The translations under genes and the position numbers were made by a program. DNA of 64,000 bases from Bicyclus anynana (taxonomy: Eukaryota; Arthropoda; Insecta; Lepidoptera; Nymphalidae). The stretch lies in NCBI RefSeq assembly GCF_947172395.1, contig NC_069093.1, forward strand, positions 17,147,561 to 17,211,560, given 5' to 3'. Shown here one piece after another: positions 44,641 through 56,400 of this stretch (positions are counted from its first letter, which is position 1; each line of letters opens with the position of its first letter). The notes below the pieces were generated by a model. That model was given only the letters and a program-made list of their open reading frames with translations, was not told where the DNA came from and searched no databases.

Positions 44641-46127
44641 TGCTGACAATGGTTTTGAGGGTGTTTATATCTGTATTTTACGTGTTACGCTCAAAGATCG
44701 AAAACGCTCAGTGAGCGGAAAAACAGCTCACAACGCATCCACATGGCGAAATTCGTGTTATGGTTCTAATGAAGACGTGCTCGACGCGTTGTGACTATCA
44801 CAGAAAGACCAAATAGTGAAATTCGTGTCGTGGATGCAATGCTACTCGATCTAAACGCGTTGTGGCAATGAAGAAAAGCATGACAAAGTTTTCATTAGAG
44901 CCATACCTAACATGAATTTCGTCATCGCGCGATCGTCGCGGTCGCCAAGATCGGAATGCTACCTTTACAAGTGAATGCTCCAGTCTATCAGCAATTGAAA
45001 TAAATGATTTTTGATTTTTGACTCTTAATAATGTAAGAAAAGTATGACGAATGTAAGAAACAAATAAATTACTTTTAAATCTGCATGTTAATCGCACATT
45101 ACAGAAATTGAAATCGCATCGAGTGTTTTTACATCACATTTGAATTTCCAATCCAACGCAGAAATGAATTCCTTGGATCTCGCAGCTGATAAATATATAA
45201 CATCTAAATGGAAATACTGAGTTCATAGCCTTGTTTGAAAGCTAAAAGGGCCAAATTAATTCGAATTTGCAAGTCTATTATTTATTTATACAAGCGGTTT
45301 CCTGGTTTGCCCTGCACTTAGGATCTCACCGTTGAAAGCAAATAACTTGATTTTCAAGCTTTGATTTTTTTGATTTATTATATTTTTTTTATTTTATCTT
45401 TTTGTTGACTACAATAATTGCATTTAAAGGTAAGCTACGTTGCGATCAATAGTGTGTAGTAGTATATATACTGTTAAAAGAGTTTAACTAATTGGGAGGG
45501 GAAAAAATTGAATCTTTTCAGTGCGTATCACTGACGAGGAATAGGAATATTCAGTATCTACTCCTACGTAAGAACAATGACTAAAGAAATATTTTAAGTT
45601 ACTACAGATAGATTTCAGTTAAAACCAAAAGTTTTGCTTTATCACAGTTCACCATGAACTTATCTTATAGTACAAGTAAGTAAAGACGTGGCCTAACATT
45701 ATGGAATCATTCCCTAGACAAAGCCTGTTGACTTTTCTTTTAAATACACCCAACTTGTAAAACTGTTAACTCATCACAAACAAATCCGAAAAATCCAAAA
45801 AAAAATATGTGATTTGGTCACCCTAGGGATTTTTTCAAAACTATCCAAATTAGTTTTAGATATAGTCTAGATTATCTACCATTTGCGTTTTAACCATTAA
45901 TTACAGGACACCGTGTAAACTATATAATCAGTCTGTACGCCGTAGAAGTAGGTGCGAGAGAATTACCAGCATAATTTCTCTATAACTTGCTTATAGAGCT
46001 TGGCCTCTCTAGAAGTGCAGCTAGTTCTATATTAGAACGAGTATCCAGTAAGCTGCTCTAATAGGATCTTACCAAATTTGACGGCAGGGAGAACAACACG
46101 AGCAGAGAACGTTGAGTGTTGATCGAT
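44641..46127. other. Intergenic DNA with a locally repeated patch
   Basis: At 44730-44940 the motif AAATTCGTGT(TA/CG)TGG recurs twice, together with ACGCGTTGTG twice, and inverted as CATGAATTTCGTC. It may be a decayed repeat. The rest is AT-rich. Confidence 0.35.
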
Positions 46128-46185
46128 CGTCAAGGAATTCCTTAACCCTACATCCAGTAGTCACAAGTCCTGGACTTTGCTTGGT
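46128..46185 (-). repeat. Repeat R2, copy 2
   Basis: AAGGAATTCCTTAACCCTAC and AGTAGTCACAAGTCCTGGAC match 38400-38475. The strand follows the copy that adjoins the reverse-transcriptase remnant. Confidence 0.5.
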
Positions 46186-46869
46186 GTTTTTCTCTCTGCC
46201 ACGCGATGGACTAAGATATTCGACTCTTTATACCTCACTTTCGCGAACAATACCAACATTAGTTTTTGACTTTATTAAGTCGTTCCAAAGTTTTGTATAT
46301 GATTTGAAGTCGTTCGACTTCAACAAATGTCCCGATCGCAATCCGAACCCTTCACAGCGCGCCCAAACAACTATAATACATCAAAACGGGAATATAAAGT
46401 GCTCGAGTCGGGGGGAAAGTTGAGAGAATAAATTTGAGTTTAAAAGACTATTTATTATTCTAAAGTCATCACGGGGCGGTGCGCCGAAAACATGAGTTAT
46501 GGTGTACTGTTTAAGAGAATGAAATATTTTAAAAGTTTTCCACTTAAAGGTTATCGCACAGTGGCGTGAAATGAACACTGACAGACGCTGGAGCAAACTC
46601 AGCTGCAAACGTTTGGGTTTACTTTAGACAAATTTGTACGGCAGGAATTTTCGTCTAGCATACGTGTGCCTTAAAACATAATATATAGAGGTTGCTATAT
46701 GCATAACATGAAACATCAAAACAGTGTAACTAATTTACAAAATTATGAGCTTATCCCAAAATACAAAAAAAAATTCTTTCGTAAAATATACTAATATCCC
46801 TATGAAAACATTAGGAGGGTGATAAATACTTTACGGCATATCTACCAAAATTAAGAAAATAAATTGAGG
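46186..46869. other. Intergenic DNA
   Basis: Nothing is recognised. Frames of 75 and 103 codons across this part have no domain. Confidence 0.35.
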
Positions 46870-46945
46870 TTGTAGGGATAATCTCTGGATTTACTAAGCC
46901 GAGATTGTCTTTTACTAGTAGAAAGCTACACCTTCACCAGTAGCA
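46870..46945 (+). mobile_element. Helitron-like family B2 fragment
   Basis: GGTTGTAGGGATAATCTCTG, GATTTACTAAGCCGAGA and TACTAGTAGAAAGCTACA match the copy at 18665. Both ends are missing. Confidence 0.6.
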
Positions 46946-47823
46946 AGCACAAGGTGCTCAACTTGGGTATGCACTCAGTGGCGAGCACAGGGCTTTGAAC
47001 TAGAACAAGCATTATAAATACAAATTGTACAAATGAAAATGTTCCTTTTCCAGTAAGTACAATGACTCCCATACTTCATAGTGAGTCCACAGGATAGGCA
47101 GCGCATATTTACAGCTATGGATTGCACACCAATGACTTTTACCACAGAATTACGCGGGAGTATTTGTATTGAATCATAATATGTATTAACTACAATACAA
47201 CGAATCAAAAGCTCGGCCTATGTCAGCTATAGAACAACAATGTCCCAGTCGTTCACCATCGTGACGCCATAAACGCCGCAACTGACGTAGAACCCTCAAA
47301 ACTTTGATATGCACCTAATTATAATTTTATACATATGAACGTATTAACTTTTCTATTTGCAATCTTAATTCAATTTAACAAAATCCATTTTCCTTTGTCG
47401 ATATGGTTATTAAGTTTAAATTTGACAAATTTACTGCTAAGTTAAAATGAACCTTGATGTAATGTAATACGGTGTAAAGCCCTTTGTAGTTTTGGTGCAG
47501 AGATTATAAATCGCGTGCGTCGCCGCTGGACGCCAGTTTCCAGTTCATTTCCAAATAAACTCGGGTAAAGTAATAACAAAGTTAGCTCCGAGTAATATTG
47601 GGCGCTGGAGATAAGAATCGTATTGTGTGGATGCGGCATACTGTTTGAAAGCTTTGCTCCAAACTTTACGCAGCTCTGATACTACTACCAAAACTTTTGT
47701 AAAGAAAATTGACTAGACTGCTACTTTTTTTTTCATTTAATGAAATCATCAGTGTAATTATCACAAGTGTGCTATTAGGAAAATATATTTAGCACGAACA
47801 CAGTAGTTTACATTATTACAATA
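46946..47823. other. Intergenic DNA
   Basis: Nothing is recognised. Confidence 0.4.
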
Positions 47824-47997
47824 CTAGCGGACGCCCGCGACTTCTTCCTCTTGGAATTCACTTTTCACAAATCCCGTGGGAACCATGGATTTTTCCGGGA
47901 TGAAAGGAGCCTATATGTTAATCCAGGGTATTATCATCTAACAACACCTAAGTAATAATCATCCATACAAAGGTTCGCGTTTATAATATTAGTAGGA
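47824..47997 (-). mobile_element. Helitron-like family A, both ends intact
   Basis: CTAG lies at 47824-47827 preceded by A, the minus-strand 5' end is TCCTACTAATATTATAAACG (47978-47997), and T follows at 47998. The body has CCGTGGGAACCATGGATTTT and TATATGTTAATCCAGGG, then a deletion. The right stem arm is changed (CTTCTTCCTCTTGG). Confidence 0.82.
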
Positions 47998-49053
47998 TCT
48001 CAAATATGACAGTGATTGGAGATATTAGAGTTTGTTGTGGGCTCTTCTCGGTCAGAGGCGCTTCGGAACCCTCGTAATTTTAATTGAAGTTTTCGACTTT
48101 AATTATCACCATTAATCTCATAACATTACCTGACGCCTCAATAGTTCTTGTGCCAATTGCAATACATTGATTTTTGATATTATACAATTGTGCGTATGCA
48201 CGCTAAACCAAGTTATTATAGTTTGGCAAATTCGTTCGTAACACACCGGATGGTCCGCGCGGGCCGGGAGGGGGGTAGCTATGCCCGCGCACACAACTTT
48301 ATACCCGCGCAGTCCTTTCCTGTGCCCCACGCGTACGGTTTCACACCCACGCAGTCCTCCTCCCCGTCGCCCGCATATCATGGGAGTGTCATCAACGAAC
48401 TTGCCAAGCTGTAGTATAACTTTAAACGCTCAAGACATGCGAGGCGATGTACGCTTACAACAATTTCTTGGAAATGGTTTTTCTACTAATTCGATGTTTG
48501 TGTGACCGGTTCGATATCTACACATGCTTAGATTTGATCTTTAAGCGTCACAGACAGACATACAAAGAAAACTTACCCGTTAACTCGTGTTTCACATTGA
48601 AAAATAAAAAAATCATTTCATGTTTAAATTAAGCATTATAATTTCAGTTTAAGTTTATACTTTAATAACAAGCATACCACATCCAAGTCATAATTGACGC
48701 AATCTTCATCAAAGCGTGTAACAATGCTGTAGCACGTTGCTATACACGTAGATACCTACCGGTTACCTCCCCCGTCCCCCGCACACATCGAGCGGATCAT
48801 AATTCATGAACGATCTTCATTATAAGTTGGCCGGCTTCGCGACAAAGAAAATTAAAAGTTTAATAACGTAGAAGAATACTTTTACGATATGCTTCGTGTT
48901 ATATGCTTAGAAGTGTATTAGGTGTAGCATTTTTCAATACATAATTTTTAGATGAGCTTTAGTGTAAAGACGTAGAATTTTAATTATTAAAGGGACTCTT
49001 AAAAGGAGGCCTGACGGATTGTAGTATTATTTGTATAGAAAGTCTTACAAGTC
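47998..49053. other. Intergenic DNA with a GC-rich patch
   Basis: 48245-48385 is GC-rich (GGTCCGCGCGGGCCGGG) with a repeated CACGCAGTCC/CGCGCAGTCC. Overlapping frames on both strands lack domains. No gene is recognised. Confidence 0.4.
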
Positions 49054-49164
49054 CGTCCACTGATCAGCATCGTACGGATCGCATCGAACTGATTTTATCT
49101 ACCGTAAAATAAAAAATCCGTTTGATGCGATGCGTCCGATACGTACGATGTGGATTTGTGGACG
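49054..49164. mobile_element. Palindromic MITE, about 110 bp
   Basis: The ends are CGTCCAC (49054) and GTGGACG (49158-49164). The arms share CATCGTACG, ATCGCATCGAAC/GTTTGATGCGAT and GATTTT/AAAATC, meeting near 49107. It is almost wholly foldback with no coding sequence. Confidence 0.8.
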
Positions 49165-49965
49165 CCTACGTTTAACTCTCGCTCGCTCTTTTTTGCTCGC
49201 TGAGACCCGAAGTGTAATAACATAAACTCAAACATGTAAATTGACTAGGATTCATCAGTTTTTCAGCTAATAGCAATACAAATAAAATTATTTTTCATTC
49301 ATATGAAGCTTTTTTGTCTTAAATGTGATTCAAAAAACGCTCAACAACATTGGAACAGTTCTCAACAATGATAATATCCGTCGTTTTGCAACAGTTAGTG
49401 AACTTTCATAACCGTTTAGATAAGACTTTGAGTTCGCAAACAAACTCTCGGCCAGCTGTTAATTCGCAATAAACAATACGTATAATGAAACTATTTTCCT
49501 CGGAAACCTCAGGAATTACACAATTTCCTCGCTTAAGCTGTTTTAGCGCTCTAATGAATTGGATGTAGTTTCCTTTTGTTTTGCTTGTCTATTTTGTATT
49601 TTGCTCCATGACGACTTTAATCTCGCAAGAATCTGCTAACTTTTAATTTAATTTTATAACAGTTTAACTATTTAAAAACAAAACATTGTGAGTGTAAAAC
49701 CTATTAATAAGTAATTAAAAAAAGTCATAAAAGTGATGACAATTCAAAACGACTGCTGATTCTTTCTGGGTGGATTTTTTTAAATCTATACAAGCAGAAG
49801 GAGAGAGATGAGTACTTACAGTTAGAGCTTAATATGGCAGTGCTATCGGCTACAAATGGTCGTACCTAGAGAAGTATAGCTATCGTACGTACACCATGTC
49901 AATCAGCATTGCTGTTTTGCAGTCAGGGGTATGTAGGTTATATTGACGTACTTGACTTATGGTTA
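49165..49965. other. Intergenic DNA
   Basis: Nothing is recognised. Confidence 0.4.
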
Positions 49966-50098
49966 TAGTAGGGGAGCCAAAGAAGGAATTTTCGCAGTTA
50001 CTCGAGCGCGGCAGATGAACATATGGGAATATACCTTGCACGTTGTTCAGTACCTCCTCCAAGTATGATATTGGTAGGTAGGTACGTTTAGGGTAACC
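49966..50098 (+). repeat. Dispersed repeat R1, copy 2
   Basis: AGTAGGGGAGCCAAAGAAGG, CGCAGTTACTCGAGCGCG, ATACCTTGCACGTTGTTCAG and GGTACGTTTAGG are shared with 5467-5605. An internal deletion is present near TATGATATTGG. Confidence 0.65.
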
Positions 50099-52874
50099 AA
50101 ATAAAATACTAACTAGAAATACTCAACCAGCAAGTCAGATTAAGATAAGATAGGTGAGTTGATAGCTATAGGTACATGAAGTAAGAAGAAGAACTATAAT
50201 TGAAAGGACGTAAGTACATAACGCATGAGTACAAAAGCGGTTCCGTTTATAAATAAATTTGATCCATACATGTAGATATCCTATTGGTTGTTTTTCACAT
50301 GAAAATAGATTAAAAAGAAGCAATCTTTTATATTTGAGAATGAGAAATAGAGCACATTAGTTGAGTACGGGTACCAGGGCGGCATGCGTCAAGCGAAGGT
50401 AATATTTTAAACCCGACCGAGCAGAAACGTGACTGTCCTTTTTAATGTAAGCACAGATGATAAACGCGGGTAGTGAGAATTTATCTATGGTAACTTACGA
50501 CTAAATGAAACACGCGATTCTTTTATACGAGCGCTTGGTGGAATATATTGTTGAATTTAATATCAAATTAATTCACAACAACGCGAAAAATGGTTTGTAA
50601 TTTAAACCTTATGCAGTTAATCTATCTTTAAATTTTAATTATCAAATTTAAACCATATCTTGTATTGTGTTTAATTGTAAATAAAAAAGTATATTCACTC
50701 ATATTGATTTTTAAATGTCTTTATTATATAATATATTGTAACAGTGTTGTTAGAACAATAGACTTATAAATATTTCTTATTGCTAACATGCTATGGTCAT
50801 TTGTTTGTACAGGCTTACACACCTTTATAAACATTTAGAATAATGGCAGGAAAAACAATTAGGACATAATTTACAAAGTAATAAACTATTATTAACTTAA
50901 GACATGTAGGTACCAACCTACCACTGGTAAGCGCCCGTTTGTAGCAAGCACTTATGATAATACATGTAGGTACATTACTATTAATTATATTATTACACAG
51001 AAGTAATTTTACAGATGGTAACTTATTCTACTATGGTATTTATTGTATATTATTGAAATGAACTTGATTTTTTTTTTTGCGGGTAACGCACAAATATATT
51101 GAGCGAACGGATCGGTGACGAGCGCGCCACCGGTCGATTCACTCATATTAAAAGACGAAAGAAATCATACGAGTATTAGTTGCGTTCTACGCCTAACTCG
51201 TAGGTAAGTACTTGCAAATTTTAGGCACAAATAGTCGTAATGTATAGCCAATTAAATACATTGATAAAAACTAAACATTTTTGTCACAGTCTTGTCCCAA
51301 TGCGACAATAAATCAAATGTTTTAGTAAATATTCATTTTTAAAATTTAATTTAAATGTTGCGAACATTCGTCGTAAAATGTACCTATAACAGCATACAGT
51401 CGTAAATGCCAAACAGCTATAACTTTTGTCTAAAGTATCTTTCATCCATTCGTAAAAGCAAAAATTGTTAAGTAATTTAATTTTGAAAGGTCGACGCTAC
51501 TCTACTGTAAACCGACAAATATTGATTCTATGAGTATCAACGCAGATACAATATTAAAAGCTCATAAAGTCGCCTCGCCTTAACCAATAAACTTGCCTGA
51601 CCAATGACCTAAGGCAGTAGCGTTCTGCGTGATAGATCTTGACCGGGAAAGTACAAGTTGTTAATGGATATAGCAGTTTAGTCATCAAAAGGTAACATAT
51701 AGACAGAGAGACTTACTTTCGTACTTATAATATTCAAGTATTTTTAGTTGGATATAGGTTTAGGATACATTTATGTTTGAATTTTTAACAAATTAAAAAA
51801 AAAATTGTTGCGCAGTGGACTCTCATATCTGTACGAATATACTTTATATACGTTTGCATGCCCGCAAATGTTCTGAAATTAAATTATATGAGCTTTTCGT
51901 TATATTAGAGACGTTTATTTTGGTATTTTAAAAACGAATCGTATTTAAAAAATATGTCAGGAAAAGGTGGAATAATTAAACAATTATACAGTGTTAAATT
52001 ATCCCGTGGTCCAAATAAAGTTAAATTAATATTGACAATACTCTGGCTGCTAATGTAGAGTTTGTGGTGTTTTTGAGAATTAAAGTTTCAAACAATGGAT
52101 ATGCTGCTATAAAGCTCATTGTACCCTCACACGCTATAAACACCAGACAACCCCCTGCTCCGCCCCCCCCCCCCCTCGTCATAAATCACAACAAAAAGCG
52201 AAAGGCAAGAGTTGTGCGGTTGAAATATGACGCAGACAGAAGAGATAACTGCAATTTTATATGAGCACAAATATGACATTTTATTTTCATAAACGCGGGC
52301 AGGTGACCCTAATGCCTACTACGTTTTATGACTCTTTCATACCTGCACATATCGTGTTTTACGTTTATCTCTTGTATTTATCTTGTTTTATTATTCTTTA
52401 GAAGTTCCCTTTATTGATGCTGTAAATATGGCTTCGCGAAACGGGCGCATTCTCTCTCGCTCTCGCTTTTATTTACTGGAAATACTCGTTTTTGACAGAA
52501 TATGCCTTTGTTTGAACAAACGTTTGCTATGATAAGTCCTTCAGAATGAATGACTTATAAATACAATTTTTCAGTGGACTAATTCATTCCTTTTGTATCT
52601 TTTTAAAATTGTACTCTCCGTTCTTAGCACTATAAAGATTTGCGACAAATTACTTTCTTCAAACAATACTAATTTTAGTTAGCACAATAATTATTATGTG
52701 GCCCTTGGATAATGAGATGATAGGTTGTAGTCCTGCGTCGTGCTATACAATTTTAAGGTTGTTCTTTTGAAATATATTCAGTAATAAATAATAATACTCT
52801 ACTCCCACGTGCCTCTAGCACATTTAGATGTCAATTACTATCAGTTGACAGCAATAATCACAACAAACATTATC
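50099..52874. other. AT-rich intergenic DNA
   Basis: There is a decayed Helitron-type 5' end near 51695-51740 (AGACAGAGAGACTTACTTTC) and a C run at 52165-52176. A 66-codon frame at 52064-52264 is not credible as a gene. Confidence 0.4.
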
Positions 52875-53075
52875 ATCAAAATTCAAAATTCAAAATTCAA
52901 AATTCATTTATTTCAAGTAGGCTCAGTTTACAAGCACTTTTGACACGTCAGTTGACTATTTGTAAAGATTCTACCACCGGTTCGGAAGGCAGGTTCTGCT
53001 GAGAAGATACCGGCAAGAAACTCAACAGTTGCTCTTTTGAAAAAGTCATACAGTATTACAATTTACATTTGATAA
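52875..53075 (-). mobile_element. LINE 3' end fragment with (TTTTGAA)n tail
   Basis: The + strand starts with AAATTCAAAATTCAAAATTC repeats, then ATTTATTTCAAGTAGGCTC, TTTACAAGCACTTTTGACAC, CTACCACCGGTTCGG and CTGCTGAGAAGATACCGGC. On the minus strand this is a 3' end followed by a 7-base tail repeat, as in CR1-like LINEs. The same sequence recurs at 60380. No coding is visible. Confidence 0.6.
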
Positions 53076-53170
53076 CAATTAAATTACAATTTCTTATAGT
53101 TTTATTTCCTATGTGAAGGTGGAAGCTGATCCAATGGCCTCCAAGCACCTTTGTCCAAGCATCCTAAAGG
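53076..53170. other. Intergenic DNA
   Basis: A short unique stretch between the LINE tail and the MITE. Confidence 0.4.
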
Positions 53171-53599
53171 TACTGTTACACATGCTCTAAAATAGCATAC
53201 TAAAAACGTGCTATTAAGCATGCTCTATATGCATAATAATAATATAAGATAAGCATGCTCAAAGCAAATATTCCAATTACACAATTTGCTAATTTGTATC
53301 TATCGCTCTCTGTCTATAATACCGTGTTAGACAGGGAGAGATGAAGGTGAAGAGAATACAGAATAGCAATCCTGATCGACTAGCATACTCAATAAGCAAA
53401 CCTGTTCAGACGCCCTAAAAGCACGCCCCCTTCCACCCGCGCAGCAAGTAACATGCTCATAAATAGCACGACTGTTGATTCTTGGGCAAGCTCGAAATAA
53501 GCATGCTCTTATTAGCAATGTTGCGATACACATGCTAATAAGTAACAACAGCTCAATAGTAGCATGCTTTCGTGCTTGAAATTAGCATGTGTAACAGTG
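53171..53599. mobile_element. hAT-like MITE with subterminal motif clusters
   Basis: Terminal inverted repeats are ACTGTTACACATGCT (53172-53186) and AGCATGTGTAACAGT (53584-53598), 15 of 15. The inner 430 bases carry many copies of AGCATGCT and relatives (AGCATACT, GTGCTATTAAGCATGCTC, ATAAGCATGCTC, ACATGCTAATAAG) on both sides, with an unrelated middle. Repeated motifs near the ends, bound by transposase, are typical of hAT elements. Flanks CCTAAAG and CTTAAAG may be an imperfect target duplication. A 73-codon frame inside is not coding. Confidence 0.75.
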
Positions 53600-54891
53600 G
53601 CTTAAAGTCCGTTAAATTACATTTGAGTGGGAGTCGCTTCGATATTATCCTCAGATAAGATCATATAAATATTCGTGACTAGGAATATTGCTCATGCAGA
53701 ATAAAATCGAGATAAAAAATCTTTTAAACTAGTACTCAAACCGTAACAGCTGAGAGGAACTCAATTCGATATTATCTTCAGATGATGTCGAGCCAACTTT
53801 AGTAACTAGAAGTAACTTGTACAGAAATGAGAACGAGATGAAAATGCCTCCAGAATAGCTCTCATAGCTCTGAATGCCACTAAGGCCCTGTCCTCAGAGC
53901 CAGCACAATGACAGCGTCCATTGAATCCGTCCAACAATCGCAACAATATGAAAAGGTAATTTATCCGGCGCGCGGAGCAAAGTGAGTTATTGTAATAAAA
54001 CAATATTCCTCCGCAGACTAAATAATGGCACTCCTCTACTCATTAGGCGACGCAATAAAATACTGAATGCTGCGGCAATCTGCGCGGCCCGGTGCCACTG
54101 CGCCTTATATAACGGTTTAACTACAGGTTAATTTTTTATCAAGAATAATATATTTTTTTAATCTATCTTTTAAATGCGAAAAATAAGTTACGCTTAAATT
54201 GCTAGCAAAAAGTGCTTCAAAATGGAAGAAATTGCTAATAAAATATGTTTTAGCCTTTTTAATTTATAAAGTTGACAAAATACCGCAGGTTTCTAAAAGA
54301 GGTTTTGCGTGGAAGGAATGATCTGATGAACAGAGTGTTGGTCAATGCTACCTATACAGAAATAAAAAAAAAACTGTATCCTAAATATTCTACAACTGGC
54401 ATTCTTTCTTAACTCATAGGCTAGGCAAATAACTTAGTTTAACAGCTAGTGTAATAATTACTTAACTCAATGGCTAAGGTAATAGTTACTCAACTCAATG
54501 TAAACAGTATTAATCAGTAGTAAATATACTTATTCCTGGGTAGATATTTTTCAATGTGTGTTTTATAATTTTTCTTGTAATGTCTTCTTTATACACTAGT
54601 TTATTGTATCAAGAGGAAATCACTCTAAATCCTTTGAGTGTTTAATAATTCTCATACATCTTAACTGAAGATTACAAACGAGATATATCGCATTTAACCA
54701 ACAACACGACGGTGCCACCGGGCCTGGAGCAGCGGTAATGAGAAGTCGAGTTAACCCCGCTACCACGGCTACATTGAAAACATTATTTTGGGGAGACAAT
54801 TTAAAAACGAGATGACAGTTCCAAGCAATAGGACAAAGCTCCACTAAATACCGACGCTGACAATACAATAACAAACATGCATGTACGAGTA
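53600..54891. other. AT-rich intergenic DNA
   Basis: A GC-rich patch at 54070-54110. No gene is recognised. Confidence 0.4.
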
Positions 54892-55030
54892 TCAATATAA
54901 AATATAGCCTTTGTTACTTATTCATAATGTAGTGATACGATTAGTGAAATAATGTTTTTGATCACTTTATTGGTATGCATGAAAGCCTTATAAACAAACT
55001 AACTTACATTTGCATTTACAATACGAGTAA
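54892..55030 (-). mobile_element. Decayed Helitron-like family B2 copy
   Basis: ATCAATATAAAATATAGCCT, ATAATGTAGTGATACGATTAG and AAACAAACTAACTTACAT follow the order of the copy at 19255. Both ends are decayed. Confidence 0.45.
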
Positions 55031-56209
55031 TTGTTAGGAAGTTAATCTGTAGGTAAAGCCAGGTGTCACATGTTTGGTGAATTACTGCAAAAGTTTCTCA
55101 AAGATTGAAAACGGAAGCTCGGAAACGAAGCAATTATTTACTCGCGCAAAGAAAACATCGTGTAGCTCCCACAGGAACCGATGCTTTATATTTTATTGTT
55201 TTATTTCGGTCCAAGTATTTTATTTCGACCGTTAATGTTTTCGGTTTTCTCATTGTTGAATTAAATTACGAATTCTTGACTTCATCTTGTTCCCCATTGT
55301 TCATGAGCTTTGAAACCTTTTTGTAAACAAAAGCTTTACTTTTAATAAAGATCTGTTTAAATTTTGAAACAATTCTTTGTACCACATTTAATTTGAGCGT
55401 CAATAAGTAGTTTAGGGACAGGAACAAAATTCTGGAGATCATAGGTTCATGAGATAGAAAACAGCCTTGGAACTTAGTAAAATATATTATAAAAATAATA
55501 GTTAAATGTGCTAGCGGGGTATTGCTAAGGGTTCTTCTTTGCTATAAGTGTTTGGTATCCCGCATACTCAGAATAATGTTGTTACTAAAGTACGGGAAAG
55601 TTGCCTAAAGTCGTACCACGGCCTAACACTACTGTAGTCTTAAATAATATATGTGATACAACGCCACACAATACAAAAATACTTTATTGTACAAAGGTCA
55701 CACGTTTACAGGCGCACTATACAAGTGCTACAAGAATGCTACGAAAACTCTACACAGTGCTACGAATAAGCTACGTTCTTAATACATTTTATAATTTATG
55801 AAACGATTTAATAAACGTTTTTTCATGTGTCAATAAAAAAAGAAGCTTTTTAAATATAAATGATCCGTTGTAACTGTTTCCGAGCGAATGGGGGCGTGAA
55901 ACATATATTACTCGCTAATAAACATTATAGATTTCTATTTGTGAAAAAAAATTAATATTGGTTTAGTGGATTAGGCGTGAATACGTAACAAACAAACATA
56001 CTTTTACATTCATAACTGCGTCAAATTAGGATCGACTTCGAAAATATGTGTTTTATTATAAAAAAAATCGTACCATGTGTCATATTTTTAAACTAGAGCT
56101 GATACAGATTATTCAGTCAGATTTGAAATCTACATTGAAAATTGGACCAATATCGTATAACATTACCCAATCATCAAATATGCTGCTGTAATATACGATT
56201 AAATAAGGT
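55031..56209. other. Intergenic DNA
   Basis: Contents: AATACAAAAATACTTTATTG at 55670-55689, like a LINE tail on the minus strand; a cluster of GTGCTACAAGAATGCTACGA-type motifs at 55724-55771; and a decayed Helitron-type piece at 55910-56015. A 73-codon frame at 55105-55326 has no domain. Confidence 0.4.
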
Positions 56210-56400
56210 TTTTTTTTTGATTTTGTTTACAATAAATAGGCGAGGCTGCAATCATGCTTGACAGTAAACGATGATGCCGCCTATGGTGGAACGCGCTTGT
56301 CTAGAAATGCCCATTCACTCTTGACTTGAATATACCCATGTTGTAGGTGGTGGGGAAAACGGAAGCTGGAAGGGCATTCCATAAATACGCGCCCATGGCA
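56210..56400 (-). pseudogene. C-terminus of a Jockey/CR1-like reverse transcriptase
   Basis: From 56381 down, the minus strand gives WNALPASVFPTTYNMGIFKS, then RVNGHF and a stop at 56303-56301. The continuation gives HRLLSSMIAAS and ends near an A-run on the minus strand (56212-56219). W[NS].LP....P..Y....FK..V...L is the usual last block of Jockey/CR1-like LINEs in Lepidoptera. Everything upstream has been lost by 5' truncation. It is a third LINE lineage in the window. Confidence 0.78.

Noticed and set aside
46112..46423. 103-codon frame
   Set aside because: The first part is repeat R2, shared with 38.4 kb, and the rest shows no domain.
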